Assembly (NCBI GenBank): GCA_019055375.1
Contig: JAHQIW010000486.1
Span: 62,001-126,000 of the forward strand
Source of the DNA: Parelaphostrongylus tenuis
Lineage: Eukaryota; Nematoda; Chromadorea; Rhabditida; Metastrongylidae
Length of the DNA stretch: 64,000 nt
Reading direction: 5' to 3'
Part shown: piece after piece, positions 23,550 to 35,900 of the stretch
Layout of the letters: every line of letters begins with the position of its first letter
How positions within the stretch are numbered: the stretch's first letter is position 1
Notes under the pieces: model-generated
What the model saw: only the letters and a program-made list of their open reading frames with translations
What the model was told of the DNA's origin: nothing
Databases searched by the model: none
Translations under genes and position numbers: made by a program

Positions 23550-26500
23550 TCAAAGTATTCATCACATCACATCCAGCATATTATTAAATGAACGTTTTGG
23601 AATTGTACTCGCTTAATTCTTCAACTTCTTCTAAACAAAATTTTCGGGAGAAGAACTAAGCATGGTACATCAGCATACTGCGAGAAGTATTTTGCTATTC
23701 TTTCAAATAGTAACACAATAATATATTTTGCAACTTAGAATAATCAATTCAGAGACAAAAGTCTCCTTTTCCATCTGCTGCTACTGCGCAGTCTTTTATT
23801 TCACAGAGATAATGTCAAGAAGAGAGTTGTCTATACAGAGGTGAATTAGCTCGTGATAAAGTGGTGACAACGAATTCGCTAATAATGACCAAACGTTGAT
23901 CTCTCTTTTTGGGTGCATAAAAAACCACCTGCATTAGTTTCAATGCACCCAATGTGTAATTTACTTGACTGTCGTCCCATGTAATAGGCACTGAATTGAT
24001 AGAGATTGTGTTAAACTGTTTTTGAGTTAATCTTATATTTCTCACAATCGGCATCACAAATCGTAAGATTTCGAATTTCAAGTTACATTCAGACTCTTTC
24101 TCGAAGTTATTCGACGAGTATTCGTGCAAGAACAGTAAGGACTTCTGCGTGTACCAACCTGCAAGAAGCTTGAGTTTTCAAAAAAAACTTTTCCGCTTGA
24201 GTCGACCATTAGGCGTAAGAGTCAAAGCTATCTTACTAGCTTTAGTTGAGCGAAATCTAGATATGTCGCACACAACACTCGCTAACTGCAGTGATGACAG
24301 ATGAGGTAAAAAACAGCCTTTCTCACTTAGAAATTATTGATTTCAGGTGGCACGAAGCGCATTCACTAGTTTTCGACTACATTAAAGCTGTAGCAGTGTA
24401 GCAGTTCATAGCGGCTATGAAAGGATTTAAGAAATCAGTGCCACGTATTGCGCTTGTAAATACGTTGTGAAACGTGTTAAGAAAATGAGAGAAACTGGAG
24501 AAATTGAAGAAAGTGAAACTGTCTAAACGGCTTTAATACTATTTTTACTCTTGATTTACTAACTAATTTATCTATTACGGATATACCATGGTACGAATTA
24601 TAACCAATTGAATTCAGAGAAACGGGCAAAATTTGGGATCTGATTTAAGTGCAATGAACTTGAATCACGGTTACACCATTTCGGGCAGTCCGCTCTTGCA
24701 CCCACATCATCGAGGCCCTCAAACTGCCTTTCATTCATGGGTTTAAGCCGACTGTACGCTTTTTAGTCTAATATCGCTGACAAGTAATGCCTGATAGCCA
24801 CCGATTACATTGAAAACAGAGGGAAAGGCTAAGCGCGGCTCGCGATATTCTATGAAAGCTCATTATCTAGGAATATACAGGCGTGATTTGAGTTTACCAT
24901 ACAGTAGATCCCAGTTTTTGCTCTCCCTCAGCATTCAAGTGATCAATACCTTCAATACTAGCTTTATAAAACGCGTCGGTTTGCTACAAAATGCGCGTTT
25001 CAAACACAGAATTCTATGTACCCAAAATTGAAGGTTTTAGTGGTAAAACCCTATGAAGTGAAAAACTACAGCTTGTAAACAGCGTTCATTAAGTGTATTC
25101 AGCATCATAGATGTTCACGATAATTCGTCTTGTAAAATTTTTTCAAAACAGTTCCTTAGTAAAGGTTTAAATCAATATGTTCTTGGGAAAAACCTAATCG
25201 CAAAAGAAAAAGGAATTTCTTAAATGCCAGTAACTGCCCTGGAGAATCACAAAGTGCACTTCGCATGACATTCCTGAACCGCGGATACACGCTTGTCCAG
25301 CAAAACGACCAAGTCGAAAACGTCGCCAGATCTGGCAGAAGGCGTCATTTCTCACTGACGACGACACGTTTTCTCGATTACGCAATCGCGAAACAGAGAT
25401 GCTGTTAATTCAAAGGGCCAGAAATAATTAAAATAATCTGAAGCATGTTGATCTCTGAATCCAGATACAGACAGATAAATTTTATGTCATAGCTGCATGG
25501 ATGGTGAATTATGTGCAAAACTTTAGACTCCAAGTGAATTTTGGTCCTGCATTTCACTCATAGCGGAACTCTTCCCCTACAATACCAAAGTCGCAGTTTT
25601 GCCACCGCTCTTTTTCAAGGTAATGCATCGGAGCTGCCAAGAGCCTACCTTTAGCAGGTTCGGCTGGGTAAGCAAATTCTGGCATTAAACCCAGTTAAAC
25701 TAGCAGCTTTCGAATCTTCACAATCTACAAACATTCTTGATTTTACTCCATTTTTTAGCAGCGATAAGGTTTCATGACTATAATATCCAAGTATGCTGAG
25801 TGATCTGCAAAACTTATCTAAATCAGGATTCGAAACACGCATTTCATTCATGATGGGGGCGCGTATCATCATTAGAATATTTCCCTATCCCTGCTGTAAA
25901 GTAGGGATCAGTATGGAGCGAGGGCCAATGGTGAAGCGGACGATGCCACCAAAACATATTTCAGCTCCAACATATCAACCTCGAAACGGCTCTAAACATA
26001 CTTTCAGACTATATCAAACGCTTGAAGTGAAGTTTATAAACAGTTTATGGAGTGGATCTCTATATACTTTATTCTATCGTTCTATAGGTGTTCATTTTTA
26101 TATATCTACTCACAATTGTTTTGATTATTATTCGGCTTTGCAACCTTTAGAAGGAACATGTCCACTGATTGACGAGTTCTTACGTGTTCTACCTATCTGA
26201 TGATTGCTCTCAAGACGAATTCCTGCATCACTCTTAAGTTCCATCCTTTCAAATTACTTCCAGCATGACTACGTGTAGGTAGTTGTGGCCGTCCACCAAC
26301 GATCCACGGAGCTGATCGGTGCAGCTGCTTTTCATGGGAATCATCCTCTACTTTCACTTTTGGATACTCAGAGTTTGTTGATTTCTACCAGTTATTCATA
26401 GTTCACATATACCAAGAGCAGTCCAATACTTATGTGCCACGGAAGAATGCGAAAGCTGCAGCAATTTTTAGGAAAACTAAGTACTGCATACTTCTTATCT

Positions 26501-28180
26501 GTTCATTGTTGCCGTACGTGCTTCACTTTCTTTGGAGTTGAGCCTTCAAAAGTAATTAGATAAGTGATTTTCCAAAGCTATACGTTATAGAAAGTGTATC
26601 ATCAAGTTATGCTTACACAACATCGTTGAAAGAAGTATGAAATCCTTTTATCCTAAAGATAAGATTCACCACGTTCGTTATGAGGTGTCCTGTACAGAGG
26701 ACAATAATCACCTTGCCTCTTTACGCGATGAGTTGCGAGTGCCTTGTTATACTGAAGAAATACCTTTCATGTTGACAAGTAAAGCTCTTATTTGCCAATA
26801 CGCGTTTTACTAGAATACGCTTATAGAACTCTCTTCGATAATAATATACTTTGCATAGCGATAAAGTCTCACTAGAAACAAAATTTTACTACTTAATGTC
26901 AACAAGACTCTCTATAAAGTTCAAATAATAGTCTAATTACACCGAAGCAAAACTTTATCTTCCTTTTGTGAGAAGAGCATACTACAGAGATTTTTTGCGG
27001 AACAAGTTAAGATTTCGTAATCTACGTTTCTAAGTTGTCGATTGACTACTAAGACATAGGTACAATAAGGAAATAATGTTTAACAAGAGAAGGGAGTTTC
27101 CTTTAATGCGCTTTTCTCACCGAAAAATAGAAAATCTTTCGAGGCATGGTGGCTTTTTTAATTGAAAATATCTTTGTATAAATTTTCTCTGTGAAATTCT
27201 ATTGTTTTGTGCTTCTAACATAAAAATTTCACTCATGAGCTCAAGCGACGGGCATACAGCTCAAAGTGCGAAACGTAATTTTCTTTTCGCACTAACAACG
27301 CTTTGTGAAAATACTTCCACGAATGATTTTTGCTTCGCAATCATCAGGGCTTGAGCTATCAAACGACTTCCAAGAGCCAGGGAACAGCTATCCACATACC
27401 CCAGAGGAGCATTAAAGCAGACCACGTAAGAAAAATTTTATATTTTTACCGCTACAACTTAATACGATGGGTTTCATAGAAACTAAGCATGTGATCGAGA
27501 TTCTCAAAATTTAATCTATTGAATATTTATTAAAAGTCTAAGGAAAAAATTCTGTCAACTAAAAAAGGCCTGCAAACAATCGTGTACCATGTCCACTCCG
27601 CCCCGAATGGGTTAAAGTTGCACCAAGATACTGTCCCACAGTGTACAATGTAGTGTCTGTTCTTGGATTTATAATCACAACATCATAATACCTCTAAAAG
27701 AGCGGTTAAATAGTCAAATACATATATTCAATGTGTGTCAGCGTAATTGGATTCAATGCCAATAAGTGCATACCAAACCTGACCTTAGACTATTGAACTG
27801 ACAGATCAGTTATTCATATCACAGAAAGATGGTTAGCATAACATGAGCATCGGTTATGCAGTTGGCTGATACGCTTCCTTGAGAAGGATGAGATGCGGGT
27901 TTAAATTACCGTCTGAAGTTTGAAGTCTTAAATTTATTCTCCTTTATTAGATATAAAATTATAGCATCATACCACCTTTGAAAAGCGGTTGAACGAAGAT
28001 TTCTTGTTGATCAAACGTAATGTTTGTTTCAAAAACCCCACTGTGACAATTTGAACCTCAAAAATGAGGAAGGCTACGGCTCCTTTTTGTCATTGACGGC
28101 GATGAATTGAGATTTTGGTTAAGCAAATGCAAATCGCTGCAATCATCTCAACGGTTCTGGAGAATGCAAAACCAATCGGA
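23550..28180. other. No gene recognised; partial repeat at 25880-25990
   Basis: Minus ORF 23815-24129 (104 residues) and plus ORF 25793-26200 (135 residues) are the longest frames and show no recognisable family or splice-bounded exons. Around 25880-25990 the DNA resembles one arm of the hairpin at 12.8-13.2 kb. Around 27440-27620 and 27850-27915 there are copies of the 17.9-kb and tRNA-like repeats (gcagttggctgatacgcttc, then gggtttaaatt). Confidence 0.35.
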
Positions 28181-28189
28181 GGACCAAGT

Positions 28190-28860
28190 TTGAGAAACGA
28201 ATGTCCTACGCTTTGAAAGATCAGCAGAGAAGATGCTGTTTTGAGACCTAGTCGCTATTGCGTCTGCAAAAACGAGCGACCCGGTTTATTACCATGTTGT
28301 GACGTTCAACGAGGAATGACTACTACACAACAGTCAGATTGCCAAAGCTTAGCATTTCAAAAAATCTAGATTGCACTGAAGAAAATTTATGCGGGCTTTC
28401 TTCTGCTTCGTTGTTAGTTTATATCACAGCTTCCTGAACGCTGGTGAACTAGCAACGGCAGAGAAGAACACCCTTTGTTCTACGAAATAGACCAGGAACT
28501 ACAATCGCTGTGTTTTATTTAGCGCAACGGAAAAAAACCGATCATGTAAGATAATATCTCGAAAGTCATTCAACCAATGTCACACTCGCTGAACGAGCTG
28601 GGATACGTGACTCTGTCACATTCGCTATAGTTTCTGAACAATTTGCTTACGGGCTACCAGTCTTTCATGATTTCGAACAGCTTTTTGCGCGAGTATTCTC
28701 CGTAAATCAAGCCGAGGCCACAACTACCTGTGACCACTTCACCTCCTTTAAAAAACTAAAATTTTTGTCATCTGATTCAACTAAACAAGGTGGATGCTGA
28801 AAGGAAGACTTTTTGATATAGACCGCAGTTAAAAAGTACCATTACTTTGGAAACAAGGTT
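28190..28860 (+). pseudogene. mariner transposase remnant 2 (different subfamily)
   Basis: Across changing plus-strand frames the order is YALKDQQRRCCFET, VTFNEE-stop-LLHN (the VTGDEKW block), YHSFLNAGE (the YYELL..GET block), HSLNELGYVTLSHSL, and a degraded YSPDL...DYHFF region near 28640-28690. This colinear order is that of a mariner transposase. Many stops and frame changes make it an old relic. It differs clearly from the copy at 14.8 kb in the ELGY block. Confidence 0.75.
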
Positions 28861-28869
28861 GTCGGAAGG

Positions 28870-31230
28870 GAAACGTGAGTTTTTGTAACGAAGAAAGTCG
28901 ACAAAATATGGCCAGGTAAAGTACATCAAATGTGCGAGGGTCTCTAATACGATCAATCTGAATGATCGTTATTATCGTTGAGATCAATCAGTTGTATTCG
29001 TCACTGGTACAGGTTTGTGGACCACTGAGAGATCGTTAGAGAAAAACTATGCTTGCAGAAGGCTACCACCATATTAACAGATTGAGAAGGAGTGCAAAAA
29101 GTGGAAGGTGCGCATCAACTTGTAAAGCTCATAAAGCTTGCCCATTCAAAGACTCAATTGAGTAGAATGATAAAGAGTGAAGATTTGACGTTAAAACTTC
29201 GAAGTGATATGCTGCGTAATAAACTTCACAGAGTGTCTTAGAGGTGAATAAATGCATATTTGATTAATATAGTGGCCCAACGTTTCGGCATCACAAGAAT
29301 GGAGGCTTTGATTTGCCCTGTGCTCGAATTCGAACAGAAGACAACGCGTGAATTAAGTAAGACCTTGAGCGAAATATATTCGTCATTACGCATAGAAACA
29401 AGAGCAAAATGTTCATTGAAGACATTTTTTCATCTACAAAAAGATGCTTTTCCTGACCTAAATGTCGACGCTTAAATTTGCTCCGGTGACCAGGTGTAAC
29501 GACTGCTACCTCGATATCCTTACTTAACTGTTGATATTTTAACAGCACATGATAATTTTCCAATAATTCGTCGACTTAAGAAGATAGAAACAGGGTGCTA
29601 AAACTTTTTCATTACCATTTTAGTATATGTTACTATAGTCCATTGTGGAAAGGCACTACTGTTAGCATAAAAAACAAGCAAACTTCATAAACTGGAAATA
29701 ATTCATCATAAGTATCGGAAGTGAAGAAGCAGCCAGTCAACGAAAAATTGTCGTTCATTGAAATCACAAAAACGGTTTTTGATTTATTTGAAGGCGTAAA
29801 GTAGAAAGTCTAGAGGATTTCACCGCTGGGAGAATACCCCAAAAGACTGAGAGTCAATTTTGAAATCTTCGTTGATTTGTCTAGATAAAATTATCGTGCG
29901 TGATACATTTCGATTCTGTTGATTTCAATCCACGAAAATGCGGCTGTTTTTTTTTGGTAATCATTGGTCGCGTACAATCACACTTTAAGGATGTAGCTGC
30001 TCAGTGACTCTTTTGAACTAATCTACTTGTCATTCTAACTGTTTACTCACCACTTCACTGGGCACATTTCTCTCAATCGTTTTTCTTTGACCTTCCCTCA
30101 ATTTCCTTAGGCTTTCACTGAGCCTTATTTACAAGCAAAAATTGCCTTCACTTCGTTTTCTCCTCCTTTCGATATTCTTATGCCTCACTCTGCTTTTGTT
30201 TACTGCGCATGCTCTTCTCTCAACCGGTTCACATTTACCTGTTTGAAAAATCATTAATTCTTTCACTCTGTATACTTCTTAATGTTAGAATTAATCATGT
30301 GCTTACTCATTTGCATTAGTTCTTTTTCACCTTAAACTTATTGTTCATCATTTCCACTTGTGCTCATTTACACGTGATCTCAAAGTTACACAACTCATAA
30401 AGCTGTCAGATTATGTGCGATTCACGCCACTTTTCTTCCTTATTATTGTATTTGACGCGATTCATGCCTATGTCAGCTACATCTTATCAAAAGCAACTAA
30501 CTTATTTGTTTGAGCTCGGAGAATAAATCACGTCAGAGTAGAAACCAAAAAAACCTTTAGAGCTCAATGTTCTGAATCCGTCATGTTGATATTCACGGTG
30601 CGACTACGCGCTCAGTAAGTGATTTGGCTGATATTCTATTTCAAGCAGGAAATAAAGCTTTGACAGCTATTATACAGTCGAAACACTCTATGAATTTCCT
30701 CAAAATCTAAGACTACAAGTGTGAGTACTTTTACTTATTCAATCACATGTGACTTGGTTATAGTCACTATTACGTGTTCAAAATCGGCTCATAAATTTTA
30801 TGAGATTAAGTGAAGAAAAAAGTATAGAGGGCCGCTCAGTTTGGATCAGCATAAATCAGTTATAGTCGAAGCAAAGAGAACACTTCCTGATTTGTTTGAT
30901 AAATGGGAATTTCATACCCGCTAAGTATCTACTTGATGTGCAAAATCAGCTACAAGTGTATACAAGAACTCCTTCAACGATCACAAATTGCACTGATATC
31001 AAATGAATTTGGTTAACTGACATGAAAATTAAGAGCAAGCAATTGAGGTAAGAGTTCTGATCACAATCCTGCTTGACTTTGTGTACCATCTGTCATAACT
31101 CTTTGATTGCTCAGATGCAAAAATACCTCATATCACTTTTACGAAATTTGAGTGAAAATCTGAAGAATACCAACTAAACACTATCGCCACTGTGTCTCTG
31201 CCTTCAAAAAAAACCTCTTTCTATGAATGA
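28870..31230. other. No gene recognised
   Basis: Overlapping ORFs at 29260-29563 on both strands (71 and 90 residues) and little else. No motif or convincing splice pair was found. Confidence 0.35.
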
Positions 31231-31237
31231 AGGAAAA

Positions 31238-31500
31238 TGCTCTCAACGTTCTCCAATCACTGAAGGATACATCATATATTCGATTTAATTAATCATTAGA
31301 GAGGACTGAGTGCATATCCGACCTTTACAATAATTCCCGTAGCCCACCGATTCATCAAGTTTGTAGTGCTCCTCCAAACAAGTCTGTACCAGTTCTTCAA
31401 CTCCAGAGGGATGAAAAGCTTGGTGAACCTCAGGCACAGAATTCGAACAATCGATCAGGTGTGTGTGTCGTAGAGCATTCTCACCAGTGTGCCATACACG
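31238..31500 (-). repeat. tRNA-headed SINE, diverged copy
   Basis: aatgctctcaacgttctcca (tail), ggactgagtgcatatccgac, cctccaaacaagtctgtacc and the degenerate head near 31470-31500 follow the order of the reference copy at 20.2 kb. Confidence 0.75.
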
Positions 31501-31509
31501 GTTATCAAA

Positions 31510-32900
31510 CGGCTGGTTCCTACAATGCATATCTTTATGACAGGCGTATTGTGAAGTGTCAAGACCTGTGGGCCGACCTTTCACTAATTGCGTGTGTCGC
31601 ACATAGAGGTAACCTCTCTCCAAATTATAATTTTGTCATATCATTATCAACATTTTGCTATAAATATGCTAACGACATTTGAATAAAAGCCTATGAAGTA
31701 ATTTCAGATTCTTAGACTACAGAACAATCTTCGAGAAATTAAATCGACTTTCACTTAGCCTTGTTGCAAGCTATTCATAAATCTCTTTGTTTTTTCGCCT
31801 GTATGAGGTTGTTACGATGCTTTCAATGCATTAACGCCTCGACGGGTTCATCTTCTTCTGACCTGATTGATCTTTGTTGATAGTACATCGTAGATTGTAC
31901 TTGCGGAGTGAGTCTTTGTAAATCTATATAAAAGTACATCACCGAATGAGAACATTTTATTTGAGCGGTGTTTCAGTGAAAAATTTCTGATGCGGTACTA
32001 CTACGAGGGCTCACACTGTGACATCAAGCGGCTGTGAACTATTGACACCATTCAGTCGGCTCTGAAGTGGACTAAAATGTCGACTTGATAGACGAATAAA
32101 AAGTATCATCAACATTGTGTAAGCTGAAAAATCCACATGAACACTTTCAGTTCATCTCACTCCGTCATCGGAACCAAAGCAACACATTCGCTCACCACTC
32201 ATATCCTGCCTTTCTGCGGCAAACCATTTCTTAGTCAACCTTGGAAATGGCATCTTCCATTGTTACGAGAGAGAGAGAGTATACCGTTATTTGAAATTTC
32301 TCAACTATTTTAAGCTCATGAAGAAATTCCTTTTCCTCCTTTCTGCAGACTTATTCATCATTTTGTGGGCTTTTCAAATTTATACGATTCAGGTTGAGAA
32401 AGCCTGCATTGAGTGTGAAATACCGTCATCTGATATTTTGGGTTTTTTCTACTTTTGACCATCATATCAGACGTTTTTTTTCACTCATACGCAGTACTTT
32501 GAAGGCTTAGGCAAATGAAATGTGCTATACGGCGACAACTGGAATTTTTCTTAGTTTTTCCCACGACTTACGATACATCGTGGTTATCAAATACAAAAAT
32601 AACCACGCTCATTGCAATTCTACCATGTTCGGCCGTAAGCTCAGCATTACATATGCAAATCCAGCGCGTTTTCCAACCGCCCATTCATTTTAAGTGATTC
32701 ATATGCTGACAAGTATTTTTAGACACTAACAAGGCAAATACTTTCAGGCGTGTTTTTTATTCAAATCTTCAGGAACTGAAGCATTGATAAGCTTACAGTC
32801 CTTACTTTGCTTCGTTATTTTTTCATGTTTTCTCTCTCGGCGTTTTTCCATACCTTTCCTGTGTTCGTAGCAGTAGCATACAGTCTATTCAAATGCTAGT
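31510..32900. other. No gene recognised
   Basis: AT-rich sequence with short ORFs only, and a brief (GA)n run near 32268. This is the region upstream of the proposed antiporter start and may hold its promoter, but no element can be named. Confidence 0.35.
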
Positions 32901-32924
32901 CTGAGTGAATTGATTCCGTTTCAG

Positions 32925-35900
32925 AAATGGAGAACCGGTATGGCGGTTTAATTCGAAAATGGATCTACGACTTCGTCCACAATACCAAGGTCTACATTTA
33001 TATATTATTTTCTCAAAATAACAATTGTTTGCAGAAAATGCGGAACAAAAGTGTAATGTTAGACGTGATACAGCCAATTATAATTTTAACATTCGATGAA
33101 AAATGTTAGTTCTTTGGAATCTAGTAGTCTTTGTTCATGTTTGGAAACATTTTTTGAAAAAAACCGAGTGGGCGAAGAATTGAAGTTGTACGTTATGCAT
33201 CAAACTTTCACATATTGAATTGTACGAACAAAATTGGAAAATGATTGTTTTGATGTAAAGTCATTTTTGCAGTTCTATCATATGCACAATTTTGATTACG
33301 GAAAATCAAAGCGGCCCTTTTCTCTTATCAGATCCTTAAATTAGGTTAGGAAATGCTTTTTGTTATTTTATCGCTTACTTAAACTACATAGCACTCTGTT
33401 ATCTTTCACTTTCGTATTACTTTTACCCATTTACCCATTTACGCTCAATTTCAAATAATCTGATAACAAGTTCAGTGTACGAGAAACTTGTTCCTTCGAA
33501 GTGCTTGAGTTCTCAAAAAAAATTATCGTTCCTGCTCATCAAGAAAAGAATAAATCATTGCCCATGCTGACGTTAATAGAAAGTCAGTCATAAGGAACTG
33601 AGAATTCATTTATTTATTTATTTTGATAACCTGAAATGAGTAGTCATCACTTTCAAATGTAGATAGCTGACACAAGTACCAACGTATATGAGTGAGTTGG
33701 CAGCGATTAAGTAAATATACGAATTTATGAATAATTTAGAGCAGATAGACTCCATACTCCACGTTTCAAATTCGAGTTTTTTTTCTCACCAACAATGCCA
33801 CTAAGCGTTTTAATTTGTCATTATCTAACTAGCTGGCAGGACAAACAATTAACTAGCAACAAAAATGTGAGTCTCTCGGACGCCAGAAGCGAGATTCGTT
33901 GAAAGTAGAGAAGGTCATGCAGAAATGCTAGAGTTTATGGTAATTTATTAAAATCGCAAGCCAGCAATCGAAAGTAGAAGAGTTAATTGATCAAAGACTA
34001 ATAATAAGCAGAGTTTTTCTCAAAAATTTCACGAAATATAGGTGTGGGGCATCAAGAATGGTTAGTGCTGCCATGCGGTGCTCATTGCCTTGAGTTGAAT
34101 ACCACATCCCGTTCTAGTCAACCCTTCCTTCAGGGAACAATAATTGACACCAAAAAACTAGAGCAGAATGAAGGCAGTATGCTCATAAGTTGGTCGGCTG
34201 ATGAGTCTAATGTGTTAAACAAATATGAATCCGACCTGCTTCACAATCCTAAGCACGGAGGCAAATACATGAAACGTCTCTGAGAATTTGAATGGCGCCG
34301 ACTAGGTTCATAGATATCCAAAACAGAGTAGTTCATAAAATTATGAACTGTGTGAGCCGTTATGATATGTTTGTTTTTGGATAAATACTATAATACATAT
34401 CTAAAAGCAATACGAAGCCATCTATTTACTAAATTTCAGCTACTTCTCTGAAAGCCTTGTACGCGGCGCGTGTTGCTCGTCTTATATTATTTATGTCACA
34501 TCAAGAAATAGATTAATGCCTTTCCTAAAAGCTGTGTTTCCGATGGATTATTTCATGATGGTGTAAACATACTAAAAGTACGAAGTATTACTCAGATCGT
34601 GCTTGCTCACTGAATTACAACGAAGTACAGGAAAGAGTGCGTTTCGTGAAGGGCAAATAATTTTACTCACTTGTCATATGGAGCGTTTTGCCCTTAAGAG
34701 CTCTTCAGGAAAGCGGATAGTAGTTTCTTACATGAACTATTCTGCACAAAAGAAGAAATATGGAAAGCTATAATACTGTTTTGCCTGATGGGCACTTTGT
34801 AGAATAGAAAGCACAGAAGACATTGAAAAGTATGCTCTTCATAGGAGTACAAAGTCTTGCTACTGACAGAGCACAAAGGCTTGAAGCGTTGTAAAATTTC
34901 CACTAACCATAGGCAGTACATCTAGAACTGACGCGATATACGGTGACATGGATAGTATTAGGTATTCCCATAACTTGCGGCACTAGAGCAACAAACACCA
35001 AATTTATTATCCACGACTACTTAACATTACTCTAAAATACTATTCAAAGTATGGCCTCTCAGCATGAACACATTTCTGTCATCTCTCAAGCAACAACTCA
35101 ACACCCTGCTCATATAACTCTTCATCTTTAAATTTCAAGAAAGCTGGGTTCTTCTCTGTTAGACGACGGCAAATGAATATTGGACCATATTTGCTGGACA
35201 AGAACTTATTAGTAATCATTCGAAAGCTTAGATCTCTGGACAGAGCCTACGTGGCTGATTCTTTGAATCATCTTTTTATAACGCTGTAAAATCCAACATA
35301 GAATTATGATTCACATTTGCCGCGTCTTCAATTTTATCACGCGTATAATTCACAGGAAGCACGAAAACCATTGAACGTGCAGAGAAAACTTCTTCGTATT
35401 TAGCTCAATTGCTTTATCTCGAGTATATTATAAAGAGAGAAAAAAATTCTCAGTTGAACAATAAGTTGTATCCCACATGTCTAACAGGCCATCGACTGAT
35501 CAAGCCGCCTCCTAACGCGTGGATTAGCCGGTTAACAATCTTGCCGAATATGTGAAACTCGATCTTGTTCTCCCTGCTACACTGCAGTGAAACCATTTTT
35601 CCAGATAATAAACATAGCTTTGAAATCATTGAAACTTATTCTATCGGATATACTGATTGTCTGAAGAAAGAGCTCTTCCGGAGAGGTTTGAAGCATAAAT
35701 CTTATCATTTCTTTTCACCGCTACCAAAAGACCTTTTCCAAAAAGGGAACACATTTTTGAGTTCTTCGAGATTTGTTCCATCGAAAGTGTACTAGAAGTC
35801 TAAGGGTTTTCTTCATCGAGATATAGGCGCAATGATTAAAATTACAGCGTCATAAAAGTGTATTTTGAAAAATCGGCCATGTAGGACCCTAGCCAGAGAG

